In this document: piece after piece, positions 31,491-42,297 of the stretch | Layout of the letters: each line of letters starts with the position of its first letter | Numbering within the stretch: the first letter of the stretch is position 1 | Program-made: the position numbers and the translations under genes | Assembly: GCA_948144175.1 (NCBI GenBank) | Contig: CANXME010000291.1 | Span: forward strand, 1 to 64,000 | From: Closterium sp. NIES-65 | Taxonomy: Eukaryota > Streptophyta > Zygnematophyceae > Desmidiales > Closteriaceae | Direction: 5' to 3' | DNA: 64,000 nt | Notes under the pieces: generated by a model | The model's input: the letters and a program-made list of their open reading frames with translations, nothing else | What the model was told of the DNA's origin: nothing | Database searches by the model: none

Positions 31491-34400
31491 CAGACGGGCC
31501 CTCTACTGACAGGTCACGCCGCTCGCCCGACCCAACCGACCCTCACCGAGTGATTGTGCCGGTTCACGCAATCGACCACACCCGGCCGAATAAGGAGGGT
31601 ACCACGGTAGATAGCCCTATACTGCTCAGTGGGAAAATTGGGACGGACTTAGTTAAAATCTTCGTAGACGGGGGAGCCAGCCACAGCCTCATTAACACTG
31701 CTACAGCACGCAAACTGCGACTGCCACTGGACCGATGCTTACCTGAGATCGACGCACGACTGGTAGACGGCACGCCGCTGGCAATACAGGAACGCGTAGA
31801 CCGAGTTCGGATTCGATGCGGGGGTAACTTCACGTTTAGTCAGGAATGTCAGAATGTTATTCTTATGTTCTAGCCTGTAGTGGGGTGCTCTATAGCGAGT
31901 ACAACCCTTCTAGGGTTTGCTATTTGTATCCCCATTTCTGCTAGTTCAATCCTCTTTCTTCTTCTAACTTTTGACATGCTATCAGAGCAGGTCGATCCCC
32001 TTGGATCGATCCTCTGGGTGGGCTCACCACCTCGTTGCTTCCGCTGCAACTGCTACTGCTACTCTCTGTGCCGCACGCCCCGTGGCGTGCGGCATTTTTT
32101 CTTCCCGCCCTGCGCCCCGAGGTGCACGGCGGTTTTCTGCCCGCCGTGCGCCCCGAGGCGCGCGGCGGTTTTCTGCCCACCGCGCGCTCGGGGCGTGCGG
32201 CGGTTTTCTGCCCACCGTGCGCCTCGAGGCGCGCGACGGTTACCTGCTTTGCGCGGCGGTATTCTGCACGCCATGCGCTCGGGACGCGTGGCGGTTTTCT
32301 GCCCACCGCGCACCTTGGGCGCACGCGGCGGTTTCGCGTTCCGTCGACCCGCACGCCCGTCCCCGTCGACCTGCGTGCGGCTCCTCGTCGCCCTTCGCGG
32401 CGGCCCCGTCAACCCGCGCGCGGCTTCCGGTCGCCCTTCGTGGCGGCCCCGTCGACCCGCGCGCCGCCCCTGGGGACCCGTGCACCCGTCCCCGTCGACC
32501 CGCGCGTCACCCTGCGGCCCCCCTCCCCGCACACCTGAGTTCGATTACCGCACATCCGAGTTCGCTTCCCGTAAGCTTGTGCACGCTTCACGCACACCTG
32601 AGCTCGCTTACCGCACACTCAGGGTATGGGGGTGACGGGTATGGGGGTGATGGTTGTGGGGGTGTCGGTTGTGCGTGCCGTCCCCTTCTCCTCCTCCTTC
32701 GTCTCCCACTGCTGCAGCTGTCGCTGAGGGGGGTGGTTGTGTGGGAGACTCGGGTTTAGGGTTTAAGGGGGGTGCGTGGGAGTGGAGCTAGGAGCGTATC
32801 AGCGGGTGTGTGTTGGGGGAGTTGGATAGTTAGGGAAGCTGCATGGAGGTTGCCGTCGTGTCGTCAGCAGCACCTGTATTCCGGGGGCTTCGCCCGGTAG
32901 CCCAGTCGTAGCCAGCTGTGCCAGCCGCCCGTGGGTCCGTTGCTCGTCTGCCGCTACTTTAGCCGCGGGGCCAGTTACTCCAGTATTCCGGGGGCTTCGC
33001 CCGGTAGCCGCTGTGCCAGTGTGCCTCCTGTTGCCCGAGTGTCTGCAGCTTCAGCCGTCGCCTCCCAACTCCTCTCGCTCTCACTCCTCCTCCTCACTTG
33101 CCCGTTGTGACCACCACTAGCTTTGCTCATAATTGTGCACTTGAACTTACTTCTTGAACTTGTGCTCAGAATGTGTGGTGACATTGTGATCCACCCTGAG
33201 CTTGTACTGCTTTGCTTGCTCTGCTGATTACACCCCACTTTGGCTATGGGGGTGTGTCAGAATGTTATTCTTATGTTCTAGCCTGTAGTGGGGTGCTCTA
33301 TAGCGAGTACAACCCTTCTAGGGTTTGCTATTTGTATCCCCATTTCTGCTAGTTCAATCCTCTTTCTTCTTCTAACTTTTGACAAGGAAATGCTCGCAAC
33401 GACCCTCGACGGAACCGACATTTTACTCGGGCGTGATTGGCTGCGACGACACAATCCGCGAATTGACTGGACGACGGGTGACTGCACCGTGCGAGTAAAC
33501 GGTAACAACATCGCCTTACCTCGCTGGGGCTCGCCTGAGTCTTCGTCGGTGCGTGTCAACGCGATCACGATGAAACGCGCTGTTGCGGCCGGAGCTGATG
33601 TGTACGCGGTTGACATTCGGGAAGCCGAGGCAGCAGACAAGGGGGGCGATTTACAGAAACTGCTGACCGACGTACCGGGTGACCTGGCGGCACTGTTAAA
33701 ACAGTACAGTGACATTTTCCCGGATGACTTACCGACGGGACTGCCACCTCAGCGACCGCACGACCATAGGATAGAACTGGAACCGGGGGCACAGCCAACA
33801 GTACAGCGACAAATCCGACTGACCCAACCCGAACTAGACGAACTAAGGAAGCAGCTCGATTACCTGCTCGAAAAGGAATTCATTCGCCCTAGTTCGTCGC
33901 CCTTCGCCGCACCAATACTGTTCACACCGAAAAAGGACGGGGGTTTTCGCATGTGCATCGACTACAGGGCACTGAACAGGGTTACCATCAAATCCCGTTA
34001 CCCCATCCCACGAGCCGACGAACTGATCGACCAACTGCGCACAGCCCGGGTTTTCTCGAAAATCGACCTCCGAGGAGGCTACCACCAAATCCGCGTCAAC
34101 CCACCCGACTGCCCTAAAACCGCATTCGGAACACGCTACAGATCCTTCGAATACACCGTCATGCCATTCGGACTGACCAACGCCCCCGCCACTTTCCAAA
34201 TGACCATGAACGAAGCATTCCGCTCGCTTTTAGATAAGTGCGTCATCGTTTATCTGGACGACATACTGATTTACAGCCCTGACAGAGCACAGCACTTACA
34301 AGACATCGAAGCAGTTTTTAAAATCCTGAGTGAGAACCGCCTACTGAACAAAGCATCTAAGTGTGAGTTATTACAGGACCGCCTGGAGTTTTTGGGACAT

Positions 34401-36521
34401 GTTATTTCAGCTGCAGGAGTGGAAATAGACCCGAAGAAAATTGCGACGATTCAGGCTTGGCACGCGCCGACCAACTTGACCGAGTTGCAGAGTTTCCTGG
34501 GGTTCGTCAACTACGTGCGCCGGTTCGTCCCCGACATGGCGAAGCTGACTGCCCCGTTGACTGACCTGCTGAGGAAGGGGGTTGAGTACACGTGGGGGGA
34601 GAAAGAGCAAGCTGCCTTCTCGGCCCTCAAAACTATTTTGTGCTCCCCGCCCGTCCTTCACATTGCAGATCCCCACCGTCCGTTCGAGCTCGTCACCGAC
34701 GCAAGTGACATCGCTGTGGGAGCAGTACTGTTGCAGGATTTCGAGAACGGCCTCCAGCCAATCGCGTACGAGTCCCGCAAGTTACACCCGCCCGAACGTA
34801 ACTACCCGATACACGACCGCGAGATGCTAGCGATCGTGCACGCGTTCAAAGTTTGGGGATGTTACCTGACTGGCGCCGACGTGACAGTACGGACAGACCA
34901 TCGCTCGCTACAGTATCTTCGCGCCCAACCGAATCTCAACCCACGACAGATTCGCTGGTTGGACTATCTCGAGTCCAATTTTCACTACACCGTTACGTAC
35001 AAAAAGGGTGCATCCAACATCGCCGACGCTCTCACCCGCCCCACCGCCCAACTCCATGCCATCCTACTCGCCCAGACCAACCCGCTTTTAACTGGCCTAT
35101 TCACCCACGGATACCGCACCGACACATTTTTCACGACCGGAAATTCACAGCAACTGGCAGAAGCAAAAGGAGTCTATTACGTAAAAGCAGGCACCAACCG
35201 CATTTGGGTACCCGCGTACTCACTACTGAGGGAGCTGCTACTACAGGAGGCACACGACGGGATTACCTCGGGACATTTCGGGGTAGAAAAAACGCGACAG
35301 CAACTGCAGCGGTACTATTACTGGCCGGAGCTGTTGACCGACGTACAGCAGCACGTGGGCTCGTGCCCGACGTGTCAGGTGATGAAGAGTTCAAGGAAGC
35401 GGAAGGCGGGTCAATTGCAGCCGATCCCACCGCCCGAACGCGCTTGGCAGCAAGTAACCATGGACTTCGTCACACGGTTACCTTCGAACCCTGGGGGTAA
35501 CGACGCGGTGATGGTCGTCGTGGATAGGCTGACGAAGATGGCACACTTCGCTGCGTGCAAAAAGTCGATCTCAGCCGAGGAGACCGCTCGCCTGTTCATC
35601 GCAGCCGTTGTTCGCCTGCACGGGATACCAGCAGCAATTATCAGCGACAGGGACACGAAATTTACCAGCAACTTCTGGAAGAACCTCTGGGAGCAGTTCG
35701 GGACCAGGCTACAGTTCAGTTCGTCGTACCACCCCGAGACCGACGGCCAAACGGAGCGGACGAATCAGACGATGGAGCAGTTGATTCGTGCCACGTGCGA
35801 CGACCCCACGACCTGGGAGCAGCAGCTGCCGCTGATCGAGTTCGCGTACAACAACGCCACATCAGCCATGACGCAGCAGTCCCCGTTCTACCTGAACTAT
35901 GGGCAGAACCCCACAGTGCCCATGACGCCGAGTCCGGACAACCCAACGCCACGCGCACAACAATTCGCCGAAATCCTGCAAGCTGCCCGCGCCAGAGCCG
36001 CCGAAGCAATAAAAAAGGCCAACGTCATCGCTAAGCGCAACGCTGATCGCCACCGCCGCCCCGTCACGTATCAATCTGGAGATTACGTGCTACTCGACAC
36101 GCAAAATCTGCGACTGCCCGACGTACCAAAATTACGACCACGCTACTGTGGACCATTCCAAATCAGTCACATGATCACACCCGTCACCGCACACCTACTG
36201 TTGCCAACCGACTGGTACATTAGCCCTTCGTTCCACGTCAGCCTACTTCGCCCATACATCCCGACCACAAGTCAACTGCCGCGTCACCGGCCACAATCAA
36301 TGACTCGCCCTGCATCAGAGCCGATCATCGAGCCCGAAAAAAATATAAGCCATCGGATCCGCCACCCCACGGGAATCAGGAGGATTGAATTCCTCGTTCG
36401 CTGGAAAGACCGCACGCCAACTGAAGATAGCTGGGTGCCCCTGAGCAACATCGAAAATCACCCTTCCCTGCAAGTGTACCTGAGGAGCCGGGGATTCCGC
36501 GATATACACGCACTCGCGTAG
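31445..36521 (+). pseudogene. pol: Pol of gypsy A-2, interrupted by a TRIM
   Basis: The protease part (31445-31846) keeps DGGASHSLI. The frame is then broken by the TRIM and resumes at 33385 with MLATTLDG. From there to the TAG at 36519-36521 the RT (VIVYLDD), RNase H, integrase (DGQTERTNQ, the usual form) and chromodomain-like end are open. An open frame of 1,077 codons begins with an ATG inside the TRIM 3' LTR (33288) and runs into pol. Confidence 0.9.
31847..33384 (+). mobile_element. TRIM-like non-autonomous LTR element 1
   Basis: 1,538 bp. The 130-bp LTRs at 31847-31976 and 33255-33384 start TGTCAG and end GACA; the target duplication AGGAA is at 31842-31846 and 33385-33389. A primer site tgctatcagagcaggt follows the 5' LTR. 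No gag or pol coding is visible. The interior (about 32090-32520) is GC-rich, with degenerate tandem repeats around ggttttctgcccgccgtgcg and cgtcgacccgcgcg. Confidence 0.92.
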
Positions 36522-36550
36522 CGGAGGGGGCTTCTTGAGGGGGGGGGTAG

Positions 36551-36877
36551 TGTAAGGAATTTTCTCGGCATTCCTTACGGAGCCGACTACATCGCGTACA
36601 GCAACAGCCGATTGTTCGCCCGTTACTGCTAACGGAACTTCGCCGACTTCGCGCGCACTGTTTTACCAAACCTCGCACTGCTGGCATGGCCGTATCGGCC
36701 TACGCTTCGGGACTAGCCCGAGCCTCGCTCCAGCGTAGCACTAGCAAGCTCGCACGCACCGCGTTACCGTTTTGCATGTTTCGCGTATAAATGTTCGCTC
36801 ATGCCTTCGCTCACATTTTGTACTCGTTTGACACCTTAGTGCAATTCTCGCTACCTCGATTCATTGCACCCGTAACA
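36551..36877 (+). repeat. 3' LTR of gypsy A-2
   Basis: 327 bp, followed by the GGTTG target duplication. Confidence 0.95.
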
Positions 36878-36920
36878 GGTTGGGAGGGAAGAGAGCAAAC
36901 CCACTGCTTGCTTTGTTTTT

Positions 36921-37340
36921 GGGTAATTACCTTCTGGGTAACCAACATCGAGGTCGCTGACGTCAAAAGTCACCTACGCGGCTCGATGGTACCCGTCAGA
37001 TCATGCGCGCCCCTTCGTGGTACCCATCTTCCCTCCGTGGTACCCATCTTCCCTGCGTGGTACCAATCAACTGTGCTCTATTGAGCTTATAAACGTTAAG
37101 ACAATATACTGAAAAACGCATTGAAACCCTTGCTGTACGGTGTACAGCTTGGTTGTAATGTTGCGGTACCAGTCAGGGAATTCGCGCACAGTTGATGGGT
37201 ACCACGCAGGGAAGATGGGTACCACGGAGGGAAGATGGGTACCACGAAGGGGCGCGCATGATCTGACGGGTACCATCGAGCCACGTAGGTGACTTTGACG
37301 TCAGCGGGCTCGATGAGAGTTACCCAAAAAGTAATTACCC
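36921..37340. mobile_element. Foldback MITE, 420 bp
   Basis: Both ends read gggtaattac inward, and the terminal inverted repeats extend about 150 bp (36921-37070 against 37185-37340). They include tandem gggaagatgggtaccacg units. Flanking T-runs could be a TTTTT target duplication. There is no coding capacity. It lies about 0.9 kb upstream of the first early-nodulin-like gene. Confidence 0.85.
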
Positions 37341-37450
37341 TTTTTTTGGGCATCCACTGTTGTCAGTGAGAACGTGTCTGTCTTATTCTGCATTCGTAGC
37401 CCTCTTATTCCGCTCCCTCTACAGCGCAGGTTCCAGAAGAATCGGTCGCT

Positions 37451-37489
37451 ACCAACCACCAAGGTGTTTGTCTGCCCGACATTTTCTGG
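37451..37489 (+). promoter_or_regulatory. Upstream block shared by both early-nodulin-like genes (copy 1)
   Basis: accaaccaccaaggt and tgtctgcccgacatt are shared with 41827-41867, and flanking bases gaagaat-ggt also match. It lies 786 bp before the ATG of gene 1. It could be a promoter element or a residue of the gene duplication. Confidence 0.5.
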
Positions 37490-38274
37490 ACGCTTGCCAT
37501 CCCGCTCGTGTGTAGCGTGTGGTTCTTCAGAATTCTGCTGTACAGTACACAGGACTATATGTGCGCAAGCAACAGAACCCTTGTTTCCGCCTTGTTGCCC
37601 CGTCAAAATCCGAACATCCTACAGAATCCCTCTGCAACGTACGGAACCTTACCTCAACTCGATGAACCCCCGCCCCATGTTCTCCGTTGTTCCAGCTCGC
37701 AAACCGAACTCCTACCACACACACAACGCCGTCTCAGCTCGTGTCTGTAGGGTTGACATGTCAGGTGAGAGCGTGTCAACCCAAAGCGCATTCAAATTAG
37801 AATGTCAAGCACTAGTGTCAGGTCAAAGCGCAGGTACGAACATCAGCGACGCAATTTCATTGGTTTGAGAATTTGTCATGGGTAGATCTGCTAGGCAACG
37901 AACAATTCAAAAGACATATTATGTGCTTCGTGAGATCGGCACCTGCGACAATCTTGTCTCGTTTGTAGGTTTGTATGTGCCAATTTCAAAAGTGTCCGAC
38001 GATTTGTATTGGCTGGCAACCTGCAATTTCTGAACACTCTGCCAACAATGTTGGCAGAGTGTCAAAATGCCAAATTGACACTGCCCACTTCGACATGTCA
38101 TCCCTACGGACACGACCTCACCTCCCCATAATATCATACCTCATCTTTGCGCCTTTTCCCAACAGGAAACGCCTAGTCCTGGTTCTCCCATTTCCCTCTC
38201 ACCCACACCTTTACCCGCCCGAACAGAGTCCCCTTCCGAACCAGTCAGCACTTACCCATCCAACCTTCGTCATC

Positions 38275-40890
38275 ATGTCGCGCCTAGTTCCTCTGCGGCT
38301 CCACCTCCTCCTCCTTGCCGCCCTCGTCCTCCTCGTCGGTACGTACCTCCGCACTGCCCGCACTGTTCCACTACCGAGGTTACGCAAATTAGTTCGCTGT
38401 TCTGTTATCGAGCCTGCGCAAATGAGTTCGCTGTTCTGTAATCGAGTTTGCGCAAATGAGGGGAGCGCGGAGCAATGAGGGGAGCGCGGAGCAATGAGCG
38501 GAGCACGGACACGTTACATGTGCCTCCTCTCCTTTGTGCAACTCGAGGCTGACCGCGTTCTTCTATTATCGGCGTGCTCTTCCTCGCGAGGCGCCAAAGT
38601 TTCATACTCCTCCTCACGCTTTCAAACTCCGCCCCCATTCGCCTGTCGTTCCTCAATTCGCCTCGCGCCCATATTTTTGCTCCTCCACGACCCACCTCCC
38701 CCTCCTTTTCCTCTACTCTTCCCCACCCCCTCCCCTCCTCCCCCCCCCCCCTTCCCTCCCCACACCCTCCTGTTCCCCCTCTCCCCTCCTTCCCTCTTTC
38801 CGCAATCCCCGACTTCCCCCGCCGCATACCCGCTGCTCACGCGTGCTCTTCGGCGACGACTTTCAACGTCATTCGCCGCTCGCTCCTCCTCAGGCGGCGC
38901 CGAGGCACAGGTATGCCTACGTGGACGGACTCGCATGCAACCTCGTGTGCATGCGAGGAGGCACATTCGCGACATGCGAGAACGTACGTTCGCGACATGC
39001 GAGAAGGCACATTCGCGACATGCGAGGAGGCACATTCGCGACATGCGAGAAGGCACATTCGCGACATGCGAGGAGGCACATTCGCGACATGCGAGAAGCC
39101 ACATTCGCGACATGCGAGCAGGCAGATTCGCGACATGCGAGAAGGTACATTCGCGACATGCGAGAAGGCACATTCGCGACATGCGAGAAGGCACATTCGC
39201 GACATGCGAGGAAACACATTCAAGAAATTCGTGGAGCCGCCTCCTTTCCCTTCCCCTCTGCTTCTTCCCCCTCTCCCTCGCTATCCCCTCGTCGCCTTCA
39301 TCGTAGATTCGCGACATGCGAGGTGACATGCTCGTACTGCTTCCCTTCTCTCCCTCACCCCTTCCCTTCCATCTCAATGCTCTCTTCCTCCTTATATCCC
39401 TTTGCTTCCGCCCCCCTCTCTACGTTCGCGAAGCTTTGAAGAAAAACGAAACGTTCGCGAAGCTTTGAAGAAAAACGAAACGTTCGCGAAGCTTTGAAGA
39501 AAAACGAAGTTCTAGCGAACCTTGCTCGCCAATGACGCGAAAGAAAGGCCTCTTCGGTTCAGGATCGCGACGTTCAACTAATTATGTCTCCCTCCCGCCT
39601 CTCTCCCTCCCGCCTCTCTCCCTCCCGCCTCTCTCCCTCCCGCCTCTCTCCCTCCCGCCTCTCTCCCTCCCGCCTCTCTCCCGCTCGCCTCTCTCCCGCC
39701 CCTCTCACTCTCAACCCTCCGCCCCCTCTCCCCGCGGACTCATCAAATTTCCCCCCTTCTCCCCACCCCCTTTGCCCCCTCTCTCCACGTGCAGAAAATT
39801 GTGTACGTGGGAGGCAGCTCGAACCGGTTGTTTTCCCTGTGAGGCTGGTACCGAGTCGACTCAACAAGACTCCCTCCTCCCCCAATTCGCCCCTTTGCCC
39901 CCTCTCCCCGCGTGCAGAAAATCGTGTACGTGGGAGGCAGCTCGAACCGGTTGGTGTCCCCATGGGGTTTCGCAATGAAGGACTGGAAGGCACCCAAGGT
40001 GCTGCCTGGCGACAGCCTAGGTACGCATGCTCCTGCGGGTGTGTGTGAGTGTGAGTGTGATGTGTGTTGTGTGGTGTACGAATGATGTGCGAGTGTGTCT
40101 GTGTGTATGTGGGTGGCTGTCCCCGTGCCGTTTCGCGATGAAGGACTGGAAGGCACCCAAGTTGCTGCCTGGCGACAGCCTGGGTACGCCCGTGTCCTGA
40201 TGTGCGTGTGCTGATGTGATGTGCGTGTGCTGATGTGCGTGTGCTGATGTGATGTGCGTGTGGTGATGTGCGTGTCCTGATGTGCGTGTGCTGATGTGAT
40301 GTGCTGCGCGAGTGTGTGGGTGGCTCCCTCACTGCCTTCCTCTCTGTCTTCCTGCCTGCAGTGTTCCAGTGGTCGGGAGAGGTCCATTTGGTGCACAAAG
40401 TATCACACTTCACTTGAGAAGGATGTGTAATACATGTAACTCCCTGCCCCCCGCGTCACGCAGTGTTCCTACCCCTCTGCCCTCCTTGCCCTCCTACCCC
40501 TCTGCCTGCAGTGTTCCAGTGGTAGGGCGAGGTGCACAAGGTCAACGCGGCTGAGTAAGCTGCATGCACGTTTGTCAACTCCTTTCCCCCCCCTCCCTCC
40601 CTCCCTCCCTCCCTCCCTCCCTCCCTCCCTCCCTCCCTCCCTGCCCCCCTGCCCCCCTGTCTGCAGTGCTCCAGTGGTCGGGCGAGGTGCACTCGGTGCA
40701 CAAGGTCAGCGCGGCTGAGTATGCCGCATGCACGTTTGTCAAGGCGAAGCAGCTCGCACGCAACCGCAACTACGGGAGCTACTGGTACAAGGTGAACTGG
40801 AGGGAGTACGGCAAGACCATCTACTTCAGCAGCAAGGCCAACAAGGACTGCAGCCTCGGGATCAAGGTGGCGTTCAGTGTCGGGTCGTAA
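38275..40890 (+). CDS. Early-nodulin-like / phytocyanin-fold protein 1
   Basis: Exons 38275-38338, 38894-38910 (17 nt), 39918-40020 (103 nt) and 40667-40890 (224 nt) join in phase to about 135 residues. The product starts with a signal peptide (LHLLLLAALVLLV, then AEAQ at the likely cleavage site), so it is secreted. The cupredoxin core begins KIVYVGGSSN and includes WKAPKVLPGD and GEVHSVHKV. Phytocyanin copper sites use His, Cys, His and Met/Gln. Here the first His-like position (HSV) remains, but the late segment YFSSKANKDCSLGIKV lacks the Cys, His and Met/Gln ligands while keeping a disulfide-type Cys, as in early-nodulin-like proteins. No GPI tail is seen. Partial copies of exons 3 and 4 lie in the introns. 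Paralogue of 42298-44598. Confidence 0.82.
38958..39222. repeat. 23-bp minisatellite, about 12 copies
   Basis: Unit acattcgcgacatgcgag followed by aaggc or gaggc, in intron 2 of early-nodulin-like gene 1. A single stray unit lies at about 39307-39322. Confidence 0.92.
39426..39512. repeat. 29-bp tandem repeat, 3 copies
   Basis: Unit gttcgcgaagctttgaagaa followed by aaacgaaac, in the same intron. Confidence 0.9.
39588..39690. repeat. 15-bp tandem repeat, about 7 copies
   Basis: Unit gcctctctccctccc, pyrimidine-rich, upstream of the first exon 3 copy. Confidence 0.9.
39795..39836 (+). repeat. Truncated copy of exon 3 (gene 1)
   Basis: Acceptor gtgcag plus the codons for KIVYVGGSSNRL, then it diverges. 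It is followed by the degenerate palindrome gagtcgactc (39853-39862) and by the tandem copy that contains the intact exon 39918-40020. Confidence 0.75.
39853..39862. repeat. Degenerate palindromic junction element, centre TCGA
   Basis: GAGTCGACTC between the truncated and the intact copy of exon 3. The T/A outer arms have decayed. Confidence 0.55.
40116..40182 (+). repeat. Partial copy of exon 3, donor side (gene 1)
   Basis: Repeats the codons for MKDWKAPKLLPGDSL and a GTACG donor. The acceptor half is absent. Confidence 0.75.
40362..40580 (+). repeat. Two decayed copies of exon 4, acceptor side (gene 1)
   Basis: Starting at 40362 and 40512, each follows a tgcag acceptor with tgttccagtggt. 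The first diverges after VHLVHKV; the second has a TAG and a deletion. The intact exon begins at 40667 after a (CCCT)n tract at about 40590-40645. Confidence 0.75.
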
Positions 40891-41826
40891 GAACTTTGAA
40901 CTTCTGAAAGAGAATGTGTACACGTACTGTAGTGGTTGGCTCTGTGGCTGTCTCCGGTATGGTTGTTGGGGGGGCTGTACGATATGTATGAGCGCATGGT
41001 TTGAATTTCTTTTGGTTCGGTTTGATTTATTTTGATTTGGGAAGGGACACGACGTCTTGACTCAGGTCATTACCCATGCATTTCTTGGATAACTCTGACC
41101 GGGCGGGCAGAACAATCTGCAAGCCGAATCAGGGGATTTCATTTGCGGTGTCTCTCCCCCCCTTTTCTTCCTGTTGATTTGAATCTTACTGTGCTTTGGA
41201 AATGCGTCTAACATGAAGGCTACGTTCCACTTTCTGCCTTTGCGTGCGTTCCTCTTTCTTCGTAGGAAATAAAAAATGCGATTCATTGCTCCATCTAATA
41301 CCAGAGAATAGAACAATGCGTAACGCAAGACCAGGCACAATGAAGGGTAAGACAAGTCGAGATGAAAAGGTTGTTTGAACAACTATGTCAACCAAGAATC
41401 AGAAAGACCATTATTCTCAACTCAGACCTAGCAGTACAGTACTTGAAAAATTGAGGTAATTGTACACACTGGAGCCAGGTGAAGGGCAAACTTGTTTTCC
41501 TTACGTTGCATACTACATCAGCAGATGTAGTGAACTTATTGAGAATGTAATGACAGTTCCCGCTGGTGTAGTTATAAGGTCAGGTCCAAGTTATGCTAGT
41601 ACAGTACCGAGTCAATGTTAGGACGATCACCACAGCCGCGCTCACGGGTCTTTCTTGTCCCCTTGTTGTGACATTTTCTGGCGGCGCAGAACTTTCCACC
41701 CCGAACACTTGGGGAGATGCGTGAACAGACTGGCAATGTAACTGTAATTTTTCGGGCAGCCACTGCCGCCTTGAAGGGCGAATTGGCGCCCTTTTTTTCT
41801 CCAGTGCGAGCGGAAGAATTGGTTAT
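40891..41826. other. Intergenic, between the two early-nodulin-like genes
   Basis: Contains the 3' flank of gene 1 and the distal upstream region of gene 2. I see no gene, known repeat or RNA that I can support. Confidence 0.5.
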
Positions 41827-41867
41827 GACCAACCACCAAGGTCAGTGTCTGCCCGACATTCTCGTGG
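41827..41867 (+). promoter_or_regulatory. Upstream block shared by both early-nodulin-like genes (copy 2)
   Basis: Matches 37451-37489 over accaaccaccaaggt and tgtctgcccgacatt, 431 bp before the ATG of gene 2. The sequence just before both ATGs is also similar (cccctt-cga-cccagt type), consistent with a duplicated promoter. Confidence 0.5.
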
Positions 41868-42297
41868 AGCTTGTTCATTTGCATTTGCATTCCGCTCCGC
41901 ACAAACAAAGCTGCGACCATGTACGTAGCTCAGAGATCGCTCGTGTTCTGTGCGGTTCATTCAGGTTCACAAACTCCGTGACGGCCCAACAACTCAGTGA
42001 AATCCCAGAAACAGCAGCAACGCCTCGTTTACCTACCTCATCCCTCTGCACCGCAATTCACCGCAAGCTTCCAAATCCCGATTCCCGAACTCCATGTTCT
42101 CCCCGTCTTGTCCTCCCACCGACCAAGCTCCAACAATCCTACCTTCTCCCCTCAAGGAACATGTGTACATATTTTGTGCCCCCTTAACTCAACATCATAG
42201 CCCGCAATAATCCCCTTTCTGTTTCCGCTCACGGACTAGCATCCGCCTGAACAATTCCCCTTCGAGCCCAGTACCGTCCATCCCAGCTGTCACAATC

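Larger units (their letters stand above)
29820..36877 (+). mobile_element. Ty3/gypsy LTR retrotransposon A-2, carrying a nested TRIM
   Basis: Same family as A-1. The 327-bp LTRs are at 29820-30146 and 36551-36877, and the target duplication GGTTG is at 29815-29819 and 36878-36882. I see about three LTR differences. Without the nested 1,538-bp element at 31847-33384 the length is close to that of A-1. Confidence 0.95.
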
